Below are positions 12,201-24,200 of a stretch of DNA of 24,692 nucleotides, piece after piece (position 1 is the first letter of the stretch; the number at the start of each line of letters is the position of its first letter). The notes beneath the pieces were generated by a model. The model did not search any database and was not told the origin of the DNA. It worked only from the letters and a program-made list of their open reading frames with translations. The stretch spans positions 2,930-27,621 of the forward strand of contig KN892107.1 of NCBI GenBank assembly GCA_000934455.1, read 5' to 3'. The translations under genes and the position numbers were made by a program. The DNA is from Apostichopus parvimensis. Its lineage: Eukaryota; Echinodermata; Holothuroidea; Aspidochirotida; Stichopodidae.

Positions 12201-15200
12201 AAAAAAGACTAATGAGGCTTCTCAATGATGACCTGATTTTTGTTTTACTTGAGGGAGGAGGAGGAAGGATGGGATAGGGGGAGGATGGGAAGGGATGAGT
12301 AGGTTGCTATGTACACAGTGTACGGCTTAAATAAGGCACTTTGTTATCCTTTAACTACATTTACATGACAAATGCTTTTGTTGAGAGACTGATGATGGCT
12401 GAACAATCATGTCAGGGAGCCTGAAAATTTTAATGAGCACAGTAATAATTACAATTAACGACTCTGAGAAACAAAATTGATGTTCTGCCAGCTGGACAAT
12501 CTAAATAACAATTGAATACATTTCTTAAATGTATAGTGTATACCTTCCCTTGATATTAACAGCATTGTTTTCTGTAATCTATGAATGACTCACAAAGAAT
12601 CAACTGCAGCAATCACTTTTGATCACATTCAGACCTTTCTCTGGAAGGTGAACATCTTTTGAAGACTAACAAATTTTGATAAATATATGTTGCAAAATCC
12701 AGGGAACAGCAACGACCTTTCCCCCTGTCTGAAAAATATATACATCACCGAAGTAAAAGTCTTATCTTACTCACCTCGTCCCTGTTTTCCGCAACTTTAG
12801 TAAACCAGTCTTTATCATCGTCTTTAATCCATGTATATTCTGCCTCTACCAGTTCTTTCGGCTTCTTGCACTTGAGCGTGACTTTAGAACCGATTGTGCA
12901 TATCTTTCTGTCCATCATGGATTCAGATTTGACAGGAGCGACTGCTTCTGGACCTTTTCCTTCATTTTTGTCGTACACCTCTTCGTCTTCTGTAACACCC
13001 TCCTCTCCATCTACTTCAGCTGTAAAAAAAAGAAAAAGAGAGATCAGAAAAAAAGGTTGAACAAGAGAGATTTCATGACATTTGTAACGAGCAATTTTGA
13101 TGAACGAAATAGTACGTTCACATTATCCTTAACTTCATTTGTGACATGAAGCCAGCTGCAATAAGTGAGAAACCCGTCCACCACTGGTATTTATAACTGA
13201 ATAGGTACACAACAAACTAGAGACAAAATAGCTATGAGTGATTTGAGTGAAGAAATGTTAGCATACTGAATGTACTACTATGTACAACTTACCAAGTACA
13301 GTCAGTGTTACCGTGGTATTCAATCTGCCTTCTCCATTACTAGCCCTACAGGAATAGTTCCCAGTGTCTGAGAGGAATAATCTCCTAAACTTCAAGAGCT
13401 GGTTCTGGACGATCAACCTGGTTTCAGATAAAGCCGAGGCCATGTCTAATGGCAGGGATTTACCGTTTCTATACCAGGCGACCGCAGGCTGAGGGTCACC
13501 TACCACTGGACATTTCATCTTGAGAGACGTGTTCACCACTTTCCTGTAATGGAGTATTGCATTCTCACTCAGGTAGGGCGCTCCTGCAAGAGAAAAAGAA
13601 AAGTGTTTGATAGATTCCGACAATTTCTCAAAATGGATCATAAGACAATATAGGCAAAATGTGCACAAAAATGTTATATGCATGAATGAATGTATTGGTC
13701 ACTGGTCTTTCAAATAAAGTTCCATTCCAATCTATCAGTAAGATAAGGCTGAACGGTTCCATCCCTTCTTACCCCTTTTCAATGGAGGTGCTTGCATGAT
13801 ACATGGATGACATGAAACTGCTAGGACATCTTACAAAATATTTAACACCTCTTGAATCATCATCATTTTAAAAAATTTGTTAATAGCTTTTGAATGAGGA
13901 ATGCAGTTACATGAACAACTTAAAAAACAATTTCCTGCAACTAGCCACATTTTTTATTTTTACCTCACCTTACTTTTGTGTCACTTAATAGCAGTACTGT
14001 ACATTCACACACAAACGGTAGAATACACAGAGACACCTTCATATATATATATATGTATTTTTTCCTTCTCAATTTTGTCACAAACACACAAACAAGTCAC
14101 TAACAAAGCTGCCAGCCTTAATTCATCGAGCTTCTGTGAATCCCGGCTAGAAAAATGTAAAATATAAGAAGAGAGCAACAGTATATTGAAACATGCAAGT
14201 AGACATCATTGTTGTTTGAATCATTTCATCACTTGACTTTATGGCATTGTAATTGCTTACTCATCATAGCTTGTACATATCAAGAGGAGGATATTGGTTT
14301 ATCAGTTCATCGTCTGTGATAAAACAATTCTGTGCAATACATCCAGAAGTAGTATGGTAGCCAAGAATGGCTAACATGATGAATGATTTGATGTGTACTG
14401 TAAGTGTGTACATGTGCGATATACATCCCAAAACATCCTCCATGCTATAATAATTTTCCCACCGTTTTACCTGGTAAGTCATCTACCTGACTAAATGACT
14501 CCAGCCTTATTCAATGACTCTTACTCCAGCCTTATTCAATGACTCTTACTCCAGCCATATGCAGTGACTCTTACTCCAGCCTTATTCAATGACCCTTACT
14601 CCAGCCTTATTCAATGACTCTTAGTCCAGCCTTATTCAATGACTCTTAATCCAGCCTTATTCAATGACTCTTACTCCAGCCATATGCAGTGACTCTTACT
14701 CCAGCCTTATTCAAAGGTTTCTCCAATAAAAGTGAACAACTATTTGAAGTTGATTTTCTGTCACTTAATTTCAGCCACCGTTAGGTACAAAAGAAGAAGA
14801 AAAAAAATGAACAAATTGTGCGGACAGATTCCTATTTCTCTAGATCCAGTCCTACATAGGTGGTGAAATCTCTCTTGGCTAAAGCCATAGTTCCTAATGC
14901 TGCCAAAGTTTCACAGTATTTGACATGCACTACATCATATACAGAACATCATATGTAAGCCAATGTACTTTTGCTGTCTTCTCAAATTCACTGATTTAGA
15001 ATTCATCAAACATCTCCAGCCTTGTCTTAACTGATTTCAATGCTGCGAGGATGATAAAAAAAACAATCCCTTTTAATACTTTTGGTACGTGCAGTCAAAA
15101 TTTAGCACTACAAATTTAATCAAGCCTACGCTCATATACCAGCAGAAGTGGGTCGATCATATATTGAAGCAGCATGTTCAAATTGTTTTTCACAGTTGAA

Positions 15201-18200
15201 AATGGATAAAACAAATCATCAATGGGGTATATGTTAATAACAAACTTTTGAATGATGGTTTTTCTGGTTTATGTGTCCACAACAAAGATTGCATTATGTC
15301 AACCATAAGAAAGGTTCCGTATTCAGTACTGTGGTACTGCCAGTCTCCAGTAGGAAATCAAACAAAGAAGTTCATCATTATCAGCAGGCATTCTCCAGAG
15401 CTATTCAGTACACTGCAAATTATTTGTTTCCTTGAATGAATTTCCAAATGTCATAGTTTACATTAACCTACACGTAGAGAGACAAAATGGTTTAATTCAA
15501 TATGAATATTTCATCAGCTGATGGATTGCCATTAAGGTTTATAAGGAAAGCTGTGAGAGACAAACCTATGAATCACCATTTAACTGAATAATTTTAGGCC
15601 ATTCAGGCTTCCTTGATGAAATCAAGCAGGTGATGACAGTCGAATTGAATTGTAAGAATATTTGTGGCATTACGAGATATTTAAATCTCTAAACAGTCAA
15701 TATAAGTAGGTAATGCAAGTTAATTGTTACCATTCCTATACAGTGAACATTGTTTTCAATGATACTCTTTTCCTTGTTATGAAGTTACTAGAATGCAAGT
15801 AAAATACAAGTATGAATGATTTCTTGAAGGCCAAATAAAGTTGTACCAAAACCTACCATACACTAGCATAGCCATTAGACAGTACAGTATTTTGAAGCAC
15901 AGACAGTGCTCTCTCGCTACCAGTAAAATTCAACTACCATTCATAGTCGATACCAATAAAGTATTATGGGTAAATTAACTCAATTTGTTCATTTCAAATG
16001 CTGTAAATCACAATTCAATACCAACAAAAAGGTGAGCTACAAAACTACACTCTAGCTACATGCATTTGCCAGTGTACATTTCTTCCATGACAGCTAACTT
16101 GCATACAGTAATTGTAAGTAAAGTTTTTGAGGGACAGTTTTTTTAGGCTAATAATGTGAACTTTGACACAAAACCTTTCAAAGAAGAGTTTGGCAAGTAA
16201 ATTAATACCATACTGGCATTCCCCTGGGTGAATCACAGCACTTGAAAATTGTGTAATTTAACTTCATGGCCCAGGAATGACTTCAAAGAATGACCTGAAC
16301 AATCTGTTCAAGAAATTCTGGGGCAACTCAAAGTTTTGCAGCACTTTTTTCGAAGATCAATGTTACCAGTCTATATGCATGGATATATAATGACCCAATG
16401 ACTTTATTAGTTCACTTGATCTAACATAACATATTGTTACCTACAGACACTTGCATGCATAGCAACTTTCAATATTGAAAGAAACAACAAAAATACATTG
16501 TCCTTCAGAACAGCAGGTCTTAGAACTCAGTCAGGCACAATTTAGTCATTCCATACAAACTCGAAAAAATAGTAAACTAAACTGCTCTGCAGGTGTGAGA
16601 TAGTTCTTGAACTAGAGGTGTGAACACTTCATCATACTGTTTATAAAAGAGCTCGTCAAGAAAGTGACTTGACCTCCTGCTTGTTGTTGGCTGCCATCTT
16701 GAAGATCAATGCTAGGCTATTAGGGAGTAATGCCTCCACAACACGCTCTGTTGTACCACACTTCCCTATTGACAGTGACTTTGGCAAATGGATATATCTA
16801 GACAACGGGAGGTGGGAAATTCTTGTTGAAAAGTCTTGCACAAGCATGCAAACAGGAACAGTCGTCAATGGTTAATGCAAAGGATATCACTTTGTAACTG
16901 GTCTGTCAGTGAAATGTATGTTGCTTTCTGCCCTTGAGGACACCTCTCCATTACTGGCGCCTACTTTCCCAACCCCCCCTCCAACCTCAACCCTCTCTTC
17001 CCACATATGTTTAAACAGTATCACTAATTTAAGTGTTAGACAACTAGTGTTAACAATTATATTCCCTATTTCGACTTGGTCCTTCTCTCTCGACCTGGCA
17101 GTTATCCTTCAATGAGATAAATGTCATTGACCGTGGGAGAGGGGGGGGAGGGGTTACCACAATATTTGCTCATTAACAGATGGACACTGCACTGAGGCTC
17201 CAGCTGGGTTTCATTGTAAAAATGTACTGAGATGATTAAATGATGATACTAAATGAAATCTTGAGACACAGTTGTGAGAACGCTTTCAAACAATGAAGAC
17301 CAGCTACAACAATACCTTCTTCTCCTGAAATGCTATAAATATAGTATAAATATTTATAAATGCAATTATTTACCCATATTTACCCACTATTGCATTTATA
17401 CAATCATAATGTGCTTGCAATGTAAGCAACGATTAAAGGTCAAATCAATGAGTCAAAATGGGAAAACTTAGCTCTATGGAGGATATTTGCCCTGCTAAAT
17501 CTCATACCCAGTGAGACCACCCACATGGTGGTAGCTTTGCATTATCTAGCATAGTGTAATCATGGAGCTATAAACTATAGCTCCATGGTGTAATCAGTTA
17601 GAGTAGCAGCTCCCTGGTGTGGTAGAGTGTTGTAAGTACTGGTACAAGATGAGTTGGTGAAAATGTCTGAATTAGGGCTTTCATGTCGCGATCTTATAAA
17701 ATATTCTCGTATTAAAAGAGTCTGGTCCCCCTTCTAAGTCAGTATCACAATAACGCCCAAAAGATATATGCTAGAAAGTCAAATAATGTCTACAATGATT
17801 GTCAAGTATTTTTGAATTTTACAACTGTACTGTACGCAATCTTCTCGCGACTACATAGATATTTAGTTGTCTAAATTGTCAAAACCTAAAGTTATAAGTT
17901 CTTAATGTATGGGGATAATATTAATGTTATGGTCATCCAGCATAATACTTTTACTACCCTATAATCAAACTTTTTATCCAACAGAAAAAGTTCTGAAGCT
18001 ATTCCGATGCTTTAAACAAAATGATATCTTTAAAGGAAATCGTGAAGACACTATTAAGCAATACACGAACAACTGCCAGAGTAATGTTTGCCCGGTGTAC
18101 TGTTGAAAATAAAACATATAGTCATACTAGATGGTTCTATTAAAGAATATTCCATAAAAGTACAACAAACAAGGGTCAACGCTAAAACCTTTTGATTTCA

Positions 18201-21200
18201 AAATTATCAATGGGATAGCTAGAAATACTGATGGAAAAGTCGCTCTAATATTAACAAAACTTGAATGATCCAATTGGACAGTTTTAATTTGTAATTTTCT
18301 TGGAATTTACATCTGTGTGGGATCTATACTGCAAATCTACCATGAAGATGTAAAAGCTTTGTATGGTCTCATTACTGATGACATAAATCCACAATATACA
18401 TAAGATTAACCCCAAGGGCAAGTTTCACCTGCAATTGTACTGACACCAGCAGGAACACACTTTTTATTTCCAATGAGAAACTTTTTGATTCAAGTCTCTG
18501 ATACCCTAAAGAGTACAAAAATAAGGATTCAGCAGCGATAGACTTGATTAATGTACTTTTCAGTATCATAGCAATTCCTGCGACCATGACTGGCTTTAAC
18601 TTAGAAGCTGTTACAAAGAAGGAGAGACTTCCTTTTCATCCATAAGGATCATACTAAATGCATGCACAATTGCACATGAATTGAGGATGCCTGAAAATAG
18701 AAACAAAACAACTAAGGTCATCCATATGACTTGTAATATTTTATAGAAAGGACAGAATATGGGGGAGGGGAGGGAGAAGGGGAGGGGAACAGAACAAACT
18801 TGTGGAATAGCTTCTGACTATTCTTCCATCCAACATTCAGGAGCACCTACACTGTACCCCAAATAATACAGAAACTAGTGAACCATTTTGTTTTTTACTA
18901 AGTGTACAGTGAATCACTGACTGGTATCTGACCAGACTTTACAAGAGCCATCTGTACACTGTGTGATGAATGAACTCTGCTATCCCATGCAGTGCACTGA
19001 CCTGAAAGCTGTACTGCTGGGAGAAACATTCCTTAGCTGCTGTAAGCCATGCCTAAATGACATTCAAACAGCCATGGAAGATACTGACAACATAGTAAAT
19101 CTTATCATCAGAAGTTTGGTATCAACCAGGGAGCCATGTCTTGCAGTGATCCCCCCCCACCCCCAATAGACTCTTGGCTTTCTGATAATCAAAGGAAATC
19201 CCAGTTGAACAAACAATGATAACAAAATTTAAAAAAGTTAAAGTAGTAGACAAGGGAGTTTTATCTTCAACAACAAAAACATGATTATCAGCTAGGCAGG
19301 CCACCATGAAGATATCTTATTATTAACTGCAATCACTGCCTGTATTTCTACATCTGAATCAATAACGAGAGAGAATGAGAGACAAGCAGTCCAAGCTTTT
19401 ATTATAAGTCAATACCAGCAATATTTCCAGGCATGATTAGAAGGAAACGCACATGACTTCACTACTTCAAACACCCACCCCCATATATGTGCACAAGAAG
19501 ATGCTACTATGCTTGGCAATCTTCACCCATTCTGTTTGATATGTGGCATAATGAGATTTCTCACAATTATGGATAATGTCAAAAAAATTAAAATAATTCA
19601 ACTACAAAACTGATATCCATCTTAGGAAGTATCATGAGGTATGTATATGTGTGTGTGTGTTGGTGAGGAGGAGGGAGGGAGGTATATGTATGTGTGTTGG
19701 TGAGGAGGAGGAGGAGGGAGGTATACAGTATGTGTGTTGGTGAGGAAGAGGAGGGAGGTATATGTGTGTGTGTTGGTGAGGAGGAGGGAGGTATATGTGT
19801 GTTGGTGAGGAGGAGGGAGGTATATGTGTGTGTGTTGGTGACGAGGGAGGTATACGTGTGTGTGTTGGTGAGGAGGGAGGAGGTATATGTGTGTGTATGT
19901 GTGTGTTGGTGAGGAGGAGGAGGGAGGGAGGTATATGTATGTGTGTTGGTGAGGAGGAGGAGGGAGGTATACAGTATGTGTGTTGGTGAGGAGGAGGGAG
20001 GTATATGTGTGTGTTGGTGAGGAGGAGGAGGAGGAGGAGGAGGAGGAGGAGGGAGGGAGGTGAGTATATGCAGGTTGTAACCATGTGATCACATCTTTAC
20101 AGTATCTTCCCCAATCTTGAAGGGTTCCTTTAGTGTAATTTCTCTGCAACTTTTCCAACAGGAGAGGACACAGTTGTAGTTCTGATAATCACTTACTCTG
20201 AAGAAGACATGCCACCAGTCTTTTCTAAATATTAAAATTAAACCAATTAAAATATGACAACCTTAATTTCCACACTGCTAGGTTAGCCATGACTCTGAAG
20301 TTTATCAAGACAAGAATATATAGCCACGGATGTAAACGACTTTGGTTTATTACTATCATCCTGTCCTTCCGCATACCTGAGGTTTTTCCACATCTAAGTG
20401 GGTTCACTTTCGCCAAGAGTCTGGAATGTTGCTGCTAAAATTCTTTTCCTGACGACTTAATCATTACCCTCCTAGCCCTGGAACGGGGAGCTTTATCTTT
20501 AGCCGTTTCTGTCTCATCGCCTGTCAAATGTCATTAATTTGTCATGGAACATTTGCTGTATCCATATATGCATATCACCTAGCAGCTAGCTTCTACCCCA
20601 GGCACTAGTAACTGGAGCATTGCATCATAAACACACAAGAACAACATCAATCATTAACTTTGAGAGGGGACAAAAGGAAAGAAATGAAATCATTTTTGTC
20701 ATGTTTTAGTCCTCCTTGTTAGTTACCCTTCACTTCACCTCCAAAGAACCATAAAAGGGTCTTCCCCACTTGGAGACGGTCTCAAATCATTCAGAGGTTT
20801 GGACAGGAACAGTCCGACCAATCCCTAAAGAGATAGTTTCAGGGGGGCTATGACCTGGTCCCTGAGGTTAATACGCAAGAACTTGCAATACCAAAGAAGC
20901 TTCACATACTTCCACAGCTACTTGAGGAAGAAAAACAAGAACAAGCTAGGAAGTCATGTGTCACCTGTGACATCTTAAACAAGCTAGGAAGTCATGTGTC
21001 ACCTGTGACATCTTAAACAAGCTAGGAAGTCATGTGTCACCTGTGACATCTTACTTTCATGGATGAAAGCCAAGAGGAGGAACCAAAACTGACACAAAAT
21101 GTGATGAATGATGTTAAGCAAGTATGTGAATGTGCTGCCAATCATGTTAATCGGTATATGTCAGAAAGACCATTTACAGCAGTCTATGAATGAATTTTAA

Positions 21201-24200
21201 TCAACACTTCTCAATTCTCATCTCAAATTTTACAGTTCCCTCCTGTGGTCAATGTTGTTGTTGTTGACCCCATTCAGCACTCCAGCCAAAGAAAAATAGC
21301 AAAGTACTTTTGAGGGAAATACTATTCATAAGGAAATTCCAGGCTTTCCACTCTTTTGGTAATTAAAGCATGCTATATAAGTTGGTTTAACGTTCAAAAT
21401 CAGCCTAGGCATATCTGCTATCAAACTGATCTAGGCCAAGGCTGATACTTGCAATAGATAGTAACATACTGTCTCATGGTGAGGGACACCTACTCAAACG
21501 TATGCAGAGAGCCAGCAGTATAATTCTGCCTGAATTTAAAGGCAGAAAAAACATCTTCTCTGCAAATACAATGCATGGATTTGTATCTTCACTACTTACG
21601 TGGAGGGAGTCCCATTGCATAGATGACAGGTGAAGATACAGTGACATCATCACTATATAGCATCTCCACCCAGAAAGAATAGTTGGTAAGTGGTTCATAG
21701 TCCTCTAACAGTGTCCATATATCAGTCAGGTTAGGGTACGAACTCACTTCCTGGGTCTCGCATGTTGCTTCAAGAACAGAAGAAAAGATGAATACAAAAC
21801 AGTACATTAAATACCTGAATGTGGTTCCATAAATACCAGTATTACAGTAATACAGTCAATCTAGTTATTAATAAAGCCTTCATTAGTAGAGCACACGGTA
21901 CGTAGGTTTCTGTACAGCATAGTACAGTTAACTTTTAAAGACTACAGGATATTCAATCTCAATATTTCTTCAACCAAACTGTTTGATATTTATGGCAAAA
22001 TGAACTATTCTGTAGGGTGAACTGTAATATATAACACCAAAGTCAGCTCAGTCTGGACAAATTTAATCAACTCCAATATTTGAAACTAAAACTTTGCGAG
22101 AGGTAATCTTTGAAAAGCATAAACAAACAACTGTCTGAACCATTATTAGTTTTCTTCTGCTTTAAAGTAGAAACTTTATCCTTTTCTGTACCGTGGTTGT
22201 CACATGTTTTATGAGGAATGTATACAAGGTCCACTGTTATATTTCAACCGTGGCTTCATGAATACATGATATATGATTCTGATCACTGTAAAGGGGAACA
22301 CATAAATACCATAAAGCCAATCAGATGTTGCATGTCAAAGGTTACTGACCGTAATACCCTCTTTTCAATTGTGTAATCCTATTTAGGAAGTGTTTTGAAT
22401 AATAATTGATGAATCTTTCCATGATATTTAATAATAAAAAGTCTCATTACAATATCTTAGGTCCATTAGCATGACTAATTGATTTTCACTTCCAACACAG
22501 AATTTTCGGGGGAAAAAAATATTTCTACATGTATTTGTACATGAAGATTACAACCATTATGATAATGAAACTGGCTGACAAAATGTTAAGGATTTGACTT
22601 AATTTCATTACTGTATGTACTCGCTGATGGACCTTCTGCCTGCAATTGGAGGTTAAAATATTACCTAACATGGGAATCTTGGAACATTTGAATAATTGCA
22701 AAGTTTTTTTTTAAATTTTTTTTAGTAATATTCCATTATGCAACAGGATTCGATAAAATTTCCAACCAAATGCAAACTGCTGTTTCAGAACAGAGAGACG
22801 CAACTTCTTACAATTGTTTTCTTTGCAAACTTTTATAGTGCACTTCCGTGGAAGAACTTGCAAAGTCGGTAAAGACCAGGACACGTTAAATACTTCTGAA
22901 CCCACTGGTACTACGTTGAAGTTTTCAGGTGGAGGATGGATTTCTGCAGAGAGAGAGAGAAATGAGAAAATGCTTAATTACTGTTGAAAATGTACTTCCC
23001 AGCACATAATACCACAAACTTCACACTGCTGCTAGTCCATTTAATTATTCTACACTACAATGTTATATTTGAAACATTTTGAGCTCTGTTTGAGAAATTG
23101 CTCTGGCAGGTAAGGTCCATTCCATTGTGATTACTTATCACATCAGTTTTCTCTTTAACCTGCATAGTTTACAGTGTGAAACAACAAAGTTTTGAGGACA
23201 GCATGTACAAATGATGGGAAAACATTTGATGCATGCATTATCAATGGGAGACATTGGTTACCCACTGTTGTATAATGGAAGGGGTCTGCTGTAAGAGATA
23301 AAAGTAGATCCAATTAATATTCATTTTAAGAGATACTTTCATAATGCACATGAATTGATAACAAAATATGCTGAGAGGAATAACTGGTAGAACGTGTTCA
23401 TACTTGATTAAACAGACAGATGCAAGTAACTGCTCCTCAGCAAACAGACTAATTGCATATCCTCTTTTGTTTTTCCTTACTTCCTTTTTACCAAGACTAG
23501 TTTCCATTACACATACAGTACATTAAACTATCTACAGCAAAACACGGTTCAAGGGGACAAACGTTAAAAACTTTGTCAGAAAATCAATATCACATGCAAC
23601 AACAGTGCACTTTTTTTCCTCGAGATCTCTAACTACAAAATATATTTAAGAATGATTCAAAGATGTTGAAACCAACCTAGAAGTAATGGATCATTCAAAA
23701 GATGGCTTAAAAAAAAAATTCTTTTTCCCTTTTCATAAAATCTAGCCCTGGAAAAATAAACAGTGATATAAACTGTCCTTCCACAAAAAATTGGGATTTC
23801 AGGCATAAGATTTTACTACACAACATCCCCATCAGAGAGTACTTTGAATGGCTGATTTAAGCAGTAAAAGTTGGCTCGCACAATGGGGGAAGTATAGTCA
23901 ATCCTTGAGGCACATTTGTGGTTGTATTCAAGCTTTTGAAGCCAGCTTTCCATTTTTTTAATGCATTGAGAGACTTAAGAATATCCCTCAAGGGGTAAGC
24001 TGGGGTATTCAAGGAGACACAAATAGGGTTTTTGAATGGAGCTTTCATTCCTTCACCAACCATGAACTTGGAATGAATGCTTCTGAGTCAGTCACACACA
24101 AGCACAGTACGTGACCTCAGTGCTGTGACTGGACAACTACCTACAGTGCAGTGTCTGCAGGATCAAATGGCTTGGATCTGTACAAAACAAATTCTGCTTA

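Larger units (their letters stand above)
13584..21599 (-). other. Large intron, 8016 bp, between the FN3 and Ig I exons
   Basis: This is the largest intron here. It carries a plus-strand decayed coding-like block (20755-21193), a 38-bp triplication, a purine-rich minisatellite (19636-20058), a G-rich patch near 18758-18787, a perfect hairpin (17561-17587) and a 25-bp tandem array (14501-14714). No open segment inside it has both splice sites and phase-1 compatibility with an Ig or FN3 pattern, so I see no extra exon. FGFR first introns of the Ig region are also large in other animals, which fits. Confidence 0.75.

Noticed and set aside
13584-13683. In-frame Met upstream of the Ig I exon suggesting a start codon and signal peptide
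   Set aside because: A clear TTTTTCTCTTGCAG acceptor lies between it and the Ig domain, and phase-compatible upstream FN3 exons exist, so this is intron read-through.
14501-14714. CRISPR-like regular repeats
   Set aside because: The 25-bp units are directly adjacent with no spacers, and the context is an animal intron.
16656-16875. Overlapping open frames on both strands (about 70 codons each)
   Set aside because: They have no domain pattern, no splice phases consistent with the FGFR gene and no neighbour support. They are expected by chance in a window this size.
19622-20158. Minus-strand 178-codon open frame rich in Ser, Pro, Thr, His and Tyr
   Set aside because: It is almost entirely the GT/GGA minisatellite read in one frame. 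The sequence outside the repeat has no recognisable domain.
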